In this document: positions 22,711 through 34,301 of the stretch, piece after piece
Layout: the number at the start of each line of letters is the position of its first letter
Numbering within the stretch: the stretch's first letter is position 1
Origin: Artemia franciscana
Lineage: Eukaryota > Arthropoda > Branchiopoda > Anostraca > Artemiidae
DNA length: 64,000 nucleotides
Assembly: GCF_032884065.1 (NCBI RefSeq)
Contig: NC_088866.1
Coordinates: 29,146,440-29,210,439, forward strand
Direction of reading: 5' to 3'
Notes under the pieces: generated by a model
Database searches by the model: none
What the model saw: the letters and a program-made list of their open reading frames with translations, nothing else
What the model was told of the DNA's origin: nothing
Position numbers and translations under genes: made by a program

Positions 22711-24440
22711 CTTTTTATGGCACTTGGTATCCACCAAGTGACACATAGCGATTAAATTGGAAATTGTCGTTTCCCCGATTTTATTATCTGGGGGGGGGGG
22801 TAAATCGGAAAAATTAGAAAAAATGAGGTATTTTTAACTTACGAACGGGTGATCGGATCTTAATGAAGTTTGATGTTTTGAAGAATATTGTGTCTCAGAG
22901 CTCTTTATTTTTAATCCCGATAAGATCTGGTGACATTGGGGGAGTTGGGGGGGGGGGCTAAATTCTTGGAAAAAGCTTAGAGTGAGGGGTCAGGATGAAA
23001 CTCGGTGGGGAAAATAAGCACAAGTCCTAGATACGTGATTGACATAACTGGAACGGATCCGCTCTCTTTGGGGGAGTTAGGGGGGAGGGTTAATTCTGAA
23101 AAATTAGAAAAAATGAGGTATTTTTAACTTACGAAGGAGTGATCGGATCTTAATTAAATTTGATATTTGGAAGAATATCGTGTCTCAGATCTCTTATTTT
23201 AAATCTCGACCGGATCCGGTGACATTGGGGGGAGTTGGGGGGACCTAAAATCTTGGAAAACGCTTAGAGTGGAGAGATTGGGATGAAACTTGGTGGGAAA
23301 AATAAGCACAAGTCCTAGATACGTGTTTGACATAACCAGAACAGGTCTGCTCTCTTTGGGGGAGTTGGGGGGAGGGTTAATTCTGAAAAATTAGTAAAAA
23401 TGAGGTATTTTCAACTTAAGAAGGAGTGATCGGATCTTAATGAAATTTGATATTTAGAAGGACCTCGTTGCTCAGATCTGTTATTTTAAGTACCGACCGG
23501 ATCCAGTGTCATTGGGGGGAGTTGGGGGGACGGAAATCTTGGAAAACGCTTAAAGTGGAGAGATCAGGATGAAACTTGGTGAGAAGAATTAGCACAAGTC
23601 CAAGATACGTGATTGACATAATTGGAAGGATCCACTCTCTTTGGGGGAGTTGGGGGGATTTTCAATGCTTTGGTGAGTTCGGTGCTTCCGGACGTGCTAG
23701 GACAATGAAAATTGGTAGGCGTGACAGGGACCTGCACAAATTGACTCGATAACAGTCGTTTCCGCGACTAGACCATCTGGGGGGTTAGAGGGAAAAAAAT
23801 AGAAAAAATTTTAACTTACGAATGGGTGATCGGATCTTAATGAAATTTGATATTTAGAAATATCTCGTGTCTTAGAGCTCTTCTAAATCCCGACCGTATC
23901 CGGTAATTTTGGGGGGAGTTGGAGGGGAAAGCAATCTTGGAAAACGCTTAGAATGGAGAGATCGGGTTGAAACCTGGTGGGAAAAATAAGTACAAGTCGT
24001 AGATACGTGAATGACATAACTGGACTGAATCCGCTCTTATTGGGGGAGTTAAGGGGTTGTTAATTTGGAAAAAATGTTGCTTCCGGACTTGCTAGGACGA
24101 TGAAAATTGGTAGGTGTGTCAGCTACCTGCACAAATCGACTTGATAAAGTCGTTTTCCCCGATTCGATCATCTGGGGGCCTAAAGGGAGAGGAAAATTAG
24201 AAAAAATGAGGTATTTATAACTTACGGGTGGGCGATCGGATCTTAATGAATTTTGGTGTATAGAAGGACCTGGTGACTTAGAGCTCTTATTTTAAATCCC
24301 GACCGGCATTAAGCCTCTGATTCTTCGTTTAAATCAATCTGTTTATTCTTAGAATTTTGCTAGAGCTCAGACCATATGAGCTCTTGGCTCTTCCAGCCTG
24401 TCACAAGTGCCATATGAGCTCTTAGCTCTTGTTTTTATTT
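22711..24440 (+). mobile_element. Tandem-repeat transposon resembling HINE/DINE-1, copy 1
   Basis: The head has a palindrome CACTTGGT-ATCC-ACCAAGTG (22721-22740). The body is five repeat units whose GATCGGATCT anchor falls at 22851, 23141, 23429, 23828 and 24234. Intervals are about 290, 288, 399 and 406 bp, the longer units carrying an extra ~110-bp block (GCTTCCGGACGTGCTAGGAC). The tail has GAGCTC-rich stem-loop sequence with CACAAGTGCC, the inverse of the GGCACTTG in the head. Short subterminal inverted repeats plus internal tandem units are the layout of Helentron-derived HINE/DINE-1 elements. Family membership is inference. No ORF. Confidence 0.6.
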
Positions 24441-24494
24441 CTAGACTACAAAAAGAAAAATTGCTCTGTATTCTGCTGTCAGTACTGTTCGTAT

Positions 24495-26235
24495 TACTTT
24501 GAAGCTTGTCTTAGCTTAGAGGTAAATTAATTGAATCACAGTCTGTTCACAATCACTATTTGTGAACAGTCTAAAATACGATTAATATATTTGTGGTTCT
24601 AAGAGCTGCCTTGTAAATTCTATTCATAACCTTTGATTGGAACTTTTTGGGCTTAAAATTTGTTTTAAATGTATATCATATCCCATAATAGATAATTAAT
24701 ACACTGGTTAGTTTGACACTTTTCCAGGAGTTGCCAAATATTTACATTATTATTTTGTTCACTGAATAAAATCTTGCTTTGAGTAATTTATTCAAGTACT
24801 TTAATTAAAATAAATTATTTTGCTTCGTTTGGTAGATAGTAAAAAGCCAATTGTTAAGTTAGGTAGGTTTTGAGATATCTTTGATATAGTATCAAATAGT
24901 CGCGGATAGTCTTTAAATTTGTACCTGGCGAATCCGAAAGGGTGATTCTACACCTTCATTTTTATTATTTTTACTGTTAAAGTTCAATACTATTTATTGG
25001 TCGTGGGCTGACCTTTCAGTTTCCAAACTTAAATTTTCGTTTGGGGAATGAAACGAATAAACTGTAGAACAAACATTTTTAAGACATACTATTTTCAAGA
25101 CTGGTTACGACTAACCACGAATAAATCATTTCTCCGACTATGGGGCTCTTATCCGACTTTTTAACTACTAAAAATTTAGAAGCTACTAAAAAGCATAGAA
25201 GCCAATTAGAGCCACGAAAAAAAATTTATAAAAGATCTACAAATCAAGGCTTGTTACGACCAGTTACGACTTTATTAAATCATTCATCATGATTAATTAC
25301 CGACTCAATATTACGATTACGACTCAATTCAACAAAATTAATCCAATTTTCCGTAATCGAATTTTTTAGCTACTAAAACTTAGAAGCTACTAAAATTTTT
25401 TAGCTACTTAAAAAGGACAGAGAAATTTAAAGGATCCACCAGTCAAGGTTGGTTAGGAGTATATGAATAAATTAAATAATGGATTCTTTTTCAATAATCT
25501 GTAAGCGGCTTCATTAACTACTAAAAATTTAAAAGCTACCAAAGAGTAAAATAGCCAGTTAGATCTACTGAGACAAATTTGGAAGATGCTAAAAGATCTA
25601 CTAATCAAGGCTTTTTACGACTGAATTATCATTCAAAAGGTTGTTAACCAGTTATTAGTAACCAACTTTTTTAGCTATTAAAAACCTAAAATCTACTAAA
25701 AATATGAGGGCCTAGAAACACCCTCCTGATGCATCAGATACTAACTCAAAGACTATAAATAACTATTTGTCACTGTATCAAAGATATCTCAAAGACTTCC
25801 TATAACTTCGTGGAAAATGCAGCCCATATTAGTAACCCATATAGCCCATAAACATGGGCTACAGCCATAGCCCACGGTCCTTATAGAGGCTTTATTATAA
25901 TTTTAATGGTGTTTCATTGGTCGCTGACATTTTTGTTCAGAGAAGAAAACAATCATGTGAATTGTTGGCAACTCTTTAGAAAAACTCAAATTGCACAATC
26001 CATTATCAATGGGATATGATAAACTTCAAAATATTTTCTTTGGAGCAAAAGGTTTCAATCAGAGGTTGTATGGAGAATTGATAAGACAGCTAATGAAACC
26101 ATGACCATATTAATCGTATTTTCTAGGTCTTCCCAAATAGTGATTGATTCGCCCTTAAGAGCGAATGACCTCAATAGGATTATTATAATGCTCAGTTAAT
26201 TTGCTTCTAAGTCAAGACAAAGTTCATGGTAACAT
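24495..26235. mobile_element. Long-TIR fold-back element, 1.7 kb
   Basis: The outer arms at about 24495-24745 and 25945-26235 are imperfect inverses. Shared words, one side inverted, include AAAATACGATTAATAT, ATATCATATCCCAT, CACTATTTG, ACTTTG-CTTG-CTTAGA and GAGTTGCCAA. An inner inverted pair, 24865-24925 and 25744-25803, shares TTTGAGATATCTTTGATA. The core holds 3-4 diverged units of 150-200 bp with AACTACTAAAAATTTAGAAG and AAAGATCTAC-AATCAAGGCT. No transposase ORF. The nested arms suggest either one long-TIR element or one element inserted in another. Confidence 0.65.
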
Positions 26236-27288
26236 ACTCGTTGATTTCACTCTTCAAGATTGGTCTAAAGGACATCTTTCCGGTAAATTGAAAATTCAGT
26301 CAGGGAAATACATTCAAGTGTTTTTTATCTGCATTCATCCCTCCAGGAAAAATATTTGATTCATGGCAAATGTCAGATATTATAATACTAATACTATTTC
26401 AGATTACACCAATCACAATAATTTGAAAATCTGGTTGGCCAGGCTAAACCAAGTTCAAACCAATTAAACCTGGATTTGAGCTAAATTTAACTCTAGACTC
26501 AAGCTGAATCTTTATTGTCAACAGTTTCGGGTTGACCTAATTCTGTAAATAAGGGGTTTCCTGAACCTTGGTACTATTAAATGCTATTCGTAGAATATTT
26601 TCTGTTTTTTTTTTTTTTGGTTTTTCTTTGGTACATTATATCATACATTTTTAAGGATTGACCTTGAAAACCCTTGGCAATGTTGATGCAAGATTCTCAT
26701 TCCAAACTAGCTACAATAGTCAACAAATCTTGTTCTAGTCTTATCTAAGAATTCTTTTCTAAATTGCTTTTTATATTCGCTTTTTAGTTATTCGCATCCC
26801 AGTCCCCTATCCTAACCCCCCTCTAATTGCGGGATACAGCCCTAGGCTAAACATTTAACATAGCCCTTGGCTAAACACTAGGCTGATTTTATTGGTTTTC
26901 TTTCTTTTTGTTAAACTTGTTTCTCATCAATAGTGGGTTGGGAGTACCAATTTGAAAGCGAAAAATTCATAAGACAACAAAATTGACAAATTTGGTGTTT
27001 AGTCTAGGGTCATGCTGAGGAACTAGGGGGTGGAGGTGGAATGCAATTAAACTGAAAGCAAATGTAGGAGTGAATTAAATAGTGTTTTTGCGATAAAAAT
27101 CAAGTGTGAATTTTGTTTTCATTGCAGCTAGTTTAGAAAGAGATTCTTGCACCACAATTACCAAACCCTGATATATCATTTTGACGGTAAAGTTTTTAGT
27201 CAGTCGACAATTCGACAGAGAATCAAATGATTTTGACCAAATCTTCAGTATTATTTGCTAGAAACAAACTTTTTTTCTTTTTTCGAAG
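26236..27288. other. Patj: Patj intron 2, right part; no gene seen
   Basis: AT-rich intron DNA with a T13 tract near 26610. Nothing else recognised before the exon 3 acceptor (TTTTTTCGAAG, ending at 27288). The acceptor follows a strong pyrimidine tract (TTTTTTTCTTTTTTCG). Confidence 0.5.
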
Positions 27289-27489
27289 GATTCATTGAAA
27301 GCTTTGAAGGAACACTTTTCTGCTCATCCTGCATTAGTGCCAAGTGATTTTGATGTATCCACTTCAGGTGAGCTTGTGATAAAGAACCTGTCGCCGTCCA
27401 TTACCTCAGGAAATCATATAAATCAGCCTCAGTATGGCGATAGTCCTGTATCAATACATCTATCGTCAGGAATCTATTCTCCGTCAAAT
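27289..27489 (+). CDS. Patj: Patj, coding exon 3 (end of L27, linker)
   Basis: 67 codons in phase 0/0 between acceptor AAG (27288) and donor GTAAGT (27490). It reads DSLKALKEHFSAHPALVPSD then FDVSTSGELVIKNL, continuing the exon 2 end (ILTIQ). The joined IQDSL--L-----HP---P-DFD----G-LV pattern is what I recall for the start of insect Patj, and vertebrate PATJ shows a weaker version. Residues 57-70 finish the last L27 helix. Residues from about 80 to 123 are a Ser/Pro/Asn/Gly-rich linker, probably disordered. This exon makes the family call firm. No stop is read before the donor. Confidence 0.9.
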
Positions 27490-27974
27490 GTAAGTTCTTC
27501 TCTTTTTTGATTTTTGTTGTTATTTTACTTAGTCACAATTAGTTTAATGATGGGTACCCCCTTTCCGAAACTGATTACACCCTATGGGGCGTGGCTGAAT
27601 GTGCACAGCGTGGTTGGAGGTGGCTTCCGTAGGATGTAAACCATGGCAGAACAAGTGACGCTCTGAGATGCATACGTTGTGGTTGAATTCGAGTAACTCT
27701 CCCTAATTAAAATCGTGTTTATGATGCAACCAATCACAACAATTTAACGTGGGGCTGTCTACTTTCTAAAATTATTTACACGATGTGGTGTATGGTGTAG
27801 CAATTGATGTTCTGAGATTTACTCCGGGTGGCGAAGCAATGCTTTTTTTTGTGCATACAGATTTATCTATTAAAAATCGAAATTTATATTGTATTTAGTT
27901 TCATCTGCAGGGAGATTCCTTGGGGACTTGAATCTGGATTATATCTATGATGCAATCAGGGTCAGGAGAAAGAT
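27490..27974. other. Patj: Patj intron 3, start; no gene seen
   Basis: Begins GTAAGTTCTTC. Moderately GC-balanced sequence without ORF or recognised repeat until the fold-back solo arm at 27975. Confidence 0.4.
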
Positions 27975-28110
27975 TGAGATTTTGCATAAAGAGCGAGGCG
28001 TTGAGGAGGAAAAGCCCCTTTCATATACGGAGTAATTTCTGTTCGTTTTAAGTTTTAATGTTGCTCCTTACTTTCATTTAAAAAAACTGGTTTTTTTTTA
28101 TTTAATATTA
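27975..28110. mobile_element. Solo arm of fold-back MITE
   Basis: ATAAAGAGCGAGGCGTTGAG, CCCCTTTCATATACGGAGTA, TTTTAAGTTTTAATGTTGCT and CCTTACTTTCATTT match the right arm of the 16040-16330 element closely. The left arm is missing. It is either a deletion derivative or one end of a larger element. Confidence 0.75.
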
Positions 28111-28609
28111 CTTCAACTCCTCTTCAACGTTGCCGTAAACAAAAAAAAAGAAGAAGAAAAGTCAATCACCTTTTTCGGAATTCTGATCGGATTTCATCGT
28201 CATTATGAGATCCATACTGTATATTAGATTTTCTTACTCCGTTCTTGTGCATCACGTGGGTTGTTTTAAAATTTTACCTTATTGTGATTTCAAGCTCAAG
28301 TTTAATAAGGACAGTTTTAAGTGTTTTAGTCTTTCAAATCTCTTTGGTAGTCTATCATACTGGTTGCAATCAATTATTTTCGATGCTGCATTTAACTTGT
28401 AAGGCCAAGGGACGGACACAGGAACGGGTTCTTGGGGCCCGCCTCTCTGAAATCATAAATGTTCTTGCTTTTTGGTATTTGTTATTTACATTATCAATTA
28501 AGATGTGTATTTTTTATTATTGCCTCCTCTCCCGAAAAATTTCTGTGGGAAAATCCCTCTCCATTTGCAAGCATGACTTAACGATTAAGATAAGATATTT
28601 TTCTTTGCT

Positions 28610-30885
28610 TTTTTTATGGCACTTGGTGTTTACCAAGTGACATATAGTAATCGCAAATTCTGTCTGTCTGTCGGTCCCGGTTTTGCTAGTTTAGGCACTT
28701 CCAGATAAGCTAGGACGATGAAATTTGGCAAGCGTATCAGGGACCAGACCACATTAAAGTAGAAATAGAAAATTCATAAAATTTTTAAAAAAATAGGTAT
28801 TTGTAACTTTCGAACGGGTGATCAGTTCTTAAAGAAATTCGATATTAAGAAGGATCTTGTGCGGTAGAACTCTCATTTTAAAACCCGACCAGACCCAGTG
28901 ACATTTGGGGGAGTTGGAGGGGGAAACTGGAAATCTTGGAAAACGTGATAATTGAGGTATCTTTATCTTACGAATGGGTGATCGGATCTTAATGAAACCT
29001 GATATATGGAAAGATCTTATGTCGCAGATGCTTTATTTTCAATTCGAATTGAATCCGGGGACACAGGGGGTTGGAGAGAGAAACAGACATCTTGGAAACC
29101 GGAAATCTTGGAAAACACTTAGAGTGGAGAGATCGGGATGAAATTTGATGGGAAAAATAAGCACAAGTTTTAGATACGTGATTGACATAATTGGAACAGA
29201 TCCACTCTCTTTGGGGGAGTTGGGGGGACTCCCAGTGCTTTTGCGAATTCGGTTCTTCTGGACGTGATAGGACGATGCATTTTGGTAGGCGTCTAAGGGA
29301 CCTGTACAAATTGACTTGATAACAGTTGTTTCCCCGATTCGACCATCTGGGGGGCTGGAGGGAGAGGAAAAATTAAAAAAATGAGATATTTTTAACTTAC
29401 GAATGGGTAATCGGATCTTAATGAAATTTGATATTTAGAAGGATCTCATGTCAGAGAGCTCTTATTTTAAATCCCAGCCGCATCCGGTTATATTGGGGGA
29501 GTTGGAGGGGGAAACGGGAAATCTTGGAAAACGCTTAGAGCGGATAGATCGGGATGAAACTTGGTAGGAAGAATAAGATCAAGTCCTAGATACATGATGG
29601 ACATAACTGGTCTGAATTCGCTCTCTTTGGGGGAGTTGTGGGGGGGGGGGAGATGTTAATTCGGAAAAATTAAAAAATTGAGATATTTTTAACTTAAGAA
29701 CGGGTGACCGTATCTTAATGACATTTAATATTTAGAAGGATATCGTGTCTCAGAGCTCTTATTTTAAATCCCGACCGAATCCGTTGACATTGGGGGAGTT
29801 GAGGGGGAAACCTAAAATTTGGGAAAACACTTAGAATGGAGGGATCGGGATGAAAGTTGGGGGTAAAAATAAGCACAAGTCCTAGATACGTGACTGACAT
29901 AATTGGAACGGATCCGCTCTCTTTGGGGGAATTTTTTTTTGGGGGGAGGGTTAATTCTGAAAAATTAGAAAAAATGAGGTATTTTTAACTTACGAAGGAG
30001 TGATTGAACCTTAATGAAATTTCATATTTAGAAGGACCTCGTAACTCAGATCTCTTATGTTAAATCCCGACCGGATCCAGTGTCATTGTTGGGAGTTGTG
30101 GGGGGGGGAACGGAAATCTTGGAAAACGCTTATAGTGGAGAGATCAGGATGAAACTTGATGGGAAGAATAAGCACAAGTCTAAGATACGTGTCTGACATA
30201 ACCGGACTGGATCCGCTCTCTTTGGAGGAGTTGGGGAGGGGTGTTAATTCGGCAAAAAGGAAAATTGAGGTATTTTTAACTTACGAACGGGTGACCAGAT
30301 CTTAATGAAATTTTATATTTAGAAGGAACATATGTATCAGAGCTCTTATTTAAATCTCGACCAGATCTGGTGACATTGTGGGAGTTGGAGGGGGAAAGCG
30401 AAAATCTTGGAAAACGCTTAGAGTGGAGAGATCGGGATAAAACTTGGTGGGTAGAATAAGCAAATGTCGTAGATATATGATTGACGAAACCGGACTGGAT
30501 CCACTCTCTTTGGGGAGTTAGGGGGGGTTCAGCGCTTTGGCGAGTTTGGTGCTTCTGGACGTGCTAGGACGATGAAAATTGGTAGGCGTGTCAGGGACTT
30601 GCACAAATTGACTTGATAAAGTTGTTTTCCCTGATTCGACTATCTGGGGGGCTGAAGGAAGAGGAAAAATTAGAAAATTTGAGGCACTTTTAACTTGCGA
30701 GTGGGTGATAGGATCTTTATGAATTTTGATATTTAGAAGGACCTTGTGTCTCAGAGGTCTTATTTTAAAGACCTCTGAAATCAATATATTGATTCTTAGA
30801 ATTTTGCTAGAGCTCATGCCTTATTAGATCTTGGCTTTTCCGACGTCGTCACAAGTGCCCTACGAGCTCGTAGCTCTTGCTTTTT
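28610..30885 (+). mobile_element. HINE/DINE-1-like tandem-repeat element, copy 2
   Basis: Same head as 22711 (palindrome CACTTGGT-GTTT-ACCAAGTG at 28621-28640) and same tail (GCTAGAGCTC, CACAAGTGCC, GAGCTCGTAGCTCTTG). The body has seven units with anchors near 28808, 28980, 29409, 29706, 30001, 30293 and 30706. Intervals are about 172, 429, 297, 295, 292 and 413 bp. Short and long unit types alternate as in copy 1, but unit number and order differ. Poly-G tracts (up to 10) recur at the GGGGGAGTTGGGGGG part of each unit. The - strand ORFs of 61-106 codons here are read from the repeat. Confidence 0.6.
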
Positions 30886-31540
30886 TTTTTTTTTGAAGCT
30901 CAACATAACTTCTAATTTTTGGCTAAAATCAACTCTCTTCTCATAAAATAGTTCCAGGATGTCTTTGCATCCTAATATTAGTTCATCTCATGTCATCTTT
31001 AATCCAGCATCTCTTCTTTTTCTCTTCCTAGTAACATATTCTGCGTAGAGATTCCTTCCCAATTAAAAATACAATTAAGTGGTTTCCCCAACCTCGTAAA
31101 CCCATATAAAGCTCATATGGTATTAACTTAAAGAAAACGATTTCCGAACAAAAGTTTTCAAAGAAAAGTATGAGCCATACTGCAACTTAAACAAGCAAAA
31201 ATATAATCATATAATTATTCAAACTTAAAACAGACAGAAATCACTATGGACAAATAAATGAGACCTGAAGCCAACAGGCGTTAAAATAATCCCATATATA
31301 TAATTAAACGAGCAATAATTACATACATGTATGCATGTATATCTGTAAATTTTTCCTTGGTAACAGAGCTATAATTATTTTCTGAAAATCAGCACACTAT
31401 CACTGCAAAAAACGAGCTAGATTGGTTACGATTTTGGGAGAATTCATTTCTCCTTCCCAGCCACCTTAGCAATGTTCATAAATCGCCGGCTGACTGAAAT
31501 TAGAGACCTCTGAAAGTTGAAAGCCTAGAGCATAAATAGG
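30886..31540. other. No gene seen
   Basis: AT-rich intron sequence with a T13 tract at 30881-30893. The ACAGACAGAAATCACTATGG stretch recalls the fold-back family, but no arm structure can be drawn. Confidence 0.4.
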
Positions 31541-31648
31541 AGGAGTAATTATAATAATTAATAATTTATTTGTTACCCACTTGTTTTGACAAATTAAGCG
31601 GAGTAAAAACATTAAGGAAAGAAAAACGAAATAACACAAACAATACAA

Positions 31649-34301
31649 TTAATACAGTCTAATCAAAGGGTGGTAAGGGCCCAAGCGTTGACAGGCCTCA
31701 GCACCTAATCTAGCATAGAGTTTTTTATAAACGAAAATAATATCAGTGGCACAAAACTTTCTGATAATCTTCTGATTTCTATAAGAACGCGGCAGATACA
31801 ATAAATATTTACAATAACGAAAATACATAACTCTTATGCCCTGCAAATCTTGATTATTAAACAACGGGCGCAAACCGGAAAGAAACAATATAGAATGATC
31901 GCAATATGTAGAATAAAGTCTGGATAAAGCCTTTCGTGAAAATCTGCCTCGGTTCGGGACAATTTTCGCGTACCCTTTTTTAAGTTTACTTTTAATATCA
32001 TTTAGCCCACAGGATCGAAAAGCCGATAAAGATGAACAAATACTAATACCAAGCCACCGAATCGAAGAAACGAGCTTAACTGAAAAATAACCACAATCAA
32101 GATCACTACTTTGATGCTTAGCATTTAAAACTAAATATTCACATTTTTCAGTATTAAGTTTGAGGCAGATTTCCTCAAAAGACTTAGAAACAAGCTGGGT
32201 CGACTTAATTAGGCTAGATTTAGTGCGGCTGATCAAAAGTAAATCATCTGCATATGCAATGTACGAAAGATTAGTTAGGCCTAAAAACATGATGGATTAA
32301 TACGTGGCAAAACAGAATAAAGACAAGCATTAAAAAGATAAGGGGATAAGACTCCTCCTTGCCTAAGACCAGAACAGATGGGGATATTACCAACGTAGGT
32401 GTCACCTGACTTGAGTCGAACATATGAATTAGCATACCAAAAACGAAGAGTTGATATAATAAACACATTTGCACCAAGTTGGATTAAAGAATACCAAAGT
32501 TGGCTATGACAAATTGAATCAAAAGCTTTTGAAACATCGAGTGCACAAAAATGAACCTCAAAACCATTTTTATGCGCTTCAAGTAATAGCGAAACTATAG
32601 CACGATGAGCATGTTGGCATCCTATATACGGCTTAAAGCCAAACTGATTAGACATATAATCTACATTAGACAGGAGATCAGGGAGTAAAACATATTCAAA
32701 TACTTTACTTAAAGTACAAGCAACCGTAATAGGCCTATACGAAGCACAACTAGTTGGGTGCTTACCACGTTTCAAAATTGACGTAATGTTACCAACTAAA
32801 AAAGAATCAGGGACTAAAGAAGAGCATAAACACATCTGAAAAAGTAACTGCAAGTGATAAACTAATTCCTCCGAATCGGTGTTGAGGTGAAAAGCACTGA
32901 TCCCGTCTATATCATAAGATTTCGATTCAAGTCTCTCTACACTTCTTTTGACACGGTCAACACTAACGGGAGGTACATGACCTTGAATGATTTTGTTAGG
33001 CAACAGATTAGAACAGAGCTTGGCAAAACGAAAATGAACCGCATATATCACTGTATCGAAAATGTTACTATAATGATTGATCCATGATACATTAGGGATT
33101 CGGTCAACCGTAGACGATCTATCAAACTTCGCGATTTTAATCACTTTTTTCCACTGGCTAGGAGACTTAGGAAATTCAGCACCATTGTACCTAATTTTTC
33201 GAAGATAGCGTTTAAAATCAAGCTTTGCTCTTTGTTTAATATCGAAAACATTACCCCTTAAGGGGCGGCCGCAAGCTATCCAAATTTTTAGCCACAACTT
33301 AGCCCGATTTTTTATTGTTTTGAGCTCTGGGTCATTCTTCCAAATTGAACTTCTTGTTTTTGCTCTAAAGCGACATAGGGGAACAGCTACTTCTTCAGAC
33401 CTCTTTAAGCACGATACAATGTGGCTATAATAAATATTAAGCTGAATTCTGGCTTGTGGGGACCCAACGCTTGTACACAACAGATTAAAAGGGACTTTAA
33501 TCGTTGATAGAAGGCTAACAAGCGTAGAAAAATAAAGAGGCCAGTCAGCTTTGTTCCATTCTCTTTTAGAAATCCATTTTCTAGAATTGGGACGAAGGTT
33601 CTTCTCCGCAGTAGCATTAAGGGTAACAGTGAGGGATAGGGAGAGATGGTCGTAATCACGCTCATCCTGATCAACATGGACTTCGCCACAGATGAGACCA
33701 GAAGAAATGATACAATGGTCAATGTCTGAAAGTGAGCCACTATTATGGATATAGGAATGGGAGGCATCTTTCTTCAAAATTTTGTAACTATTCGGTAAGG
33801 AATCTAACAGAAGCTCAGTCCGCACTGATGAAGAGTGAATGTTACAGTTCAGATCACCGATTAATAACCAATCCAGTCCATCACTCTCAATGCCATTCAA
33901 AAGACTTTTTATTAATGCGCAAAATTTTGTAAATTTAGTTAAACTTCGGAGGGATTTCTGGTCGCAGGGGAGATAAACATTAATGAGGACAAGGTTGGCA
34001 AGACGAATAGCAATATAACAATCACTCTCGTGATAGCATAAAGGGGGTGGTGAAAACAGCGTCTTTTTTATTAAACATGCTATGCCACCTGATGGTCTGC
34101 CAGAGGTTTTGCGTGCACTTTTAGAAAAAAACTGAGTGTTCATTACTTCTCTGTAGGGAGTTTAAGCTCACTAAAGGTAGGAGATGCTCCTGGAGGAATA
34201 AAACATCAATAATTTTATAATTTCTGATCTAAAGAAACGTCTTTATCCTTAGTATCGTTAATATTGAACGAACATATAGTGAAATTAGTCTTAGCACTCA
34301 T
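31649..34301 (-). pseudogene. LINE ORF2: APE endonuclease and reverse transcriptase, broken
   Basis: The - strand ATG at 34301 opens with MSAKTNFTICSFNIND, then a stop. A shifted frame continues IDVLFLQEHLL (endonuclease Glu block). From 34143 to 32281 there is one long frame with IGDLNCN and DIDHCIIS blocks of the APE endonuclease. It continues with RT blocks YRPITVACTLSKVFEYV, NQFGFKP, HFCALDVSKAFD (first catalytic Asp) and CSGLRQGGVLSPYLFN. The frame is then lost by about one base, and 32290 to 31649 continues with IAYADDLLLISRTKSS (catalytic YADD) and the thumb region. No RNase H domain is seen. The normal function is target-primed reverse transcription. Key residues are intact although the frame is broken in about three places. 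Confidence 0.85.

Noticed and set aside
28245..28640. 131-codon + strand ORF
   Set aside because: Hydrophobic, T-rich reading beside a repeat head. Stops flank it closely and there are no splice sites or recognisable motif.
28989..30817. - strand ORFs of 61-106 codons
   Set aside because: They fall in successive units of the HINE-like tandem repeat and mirror its period.
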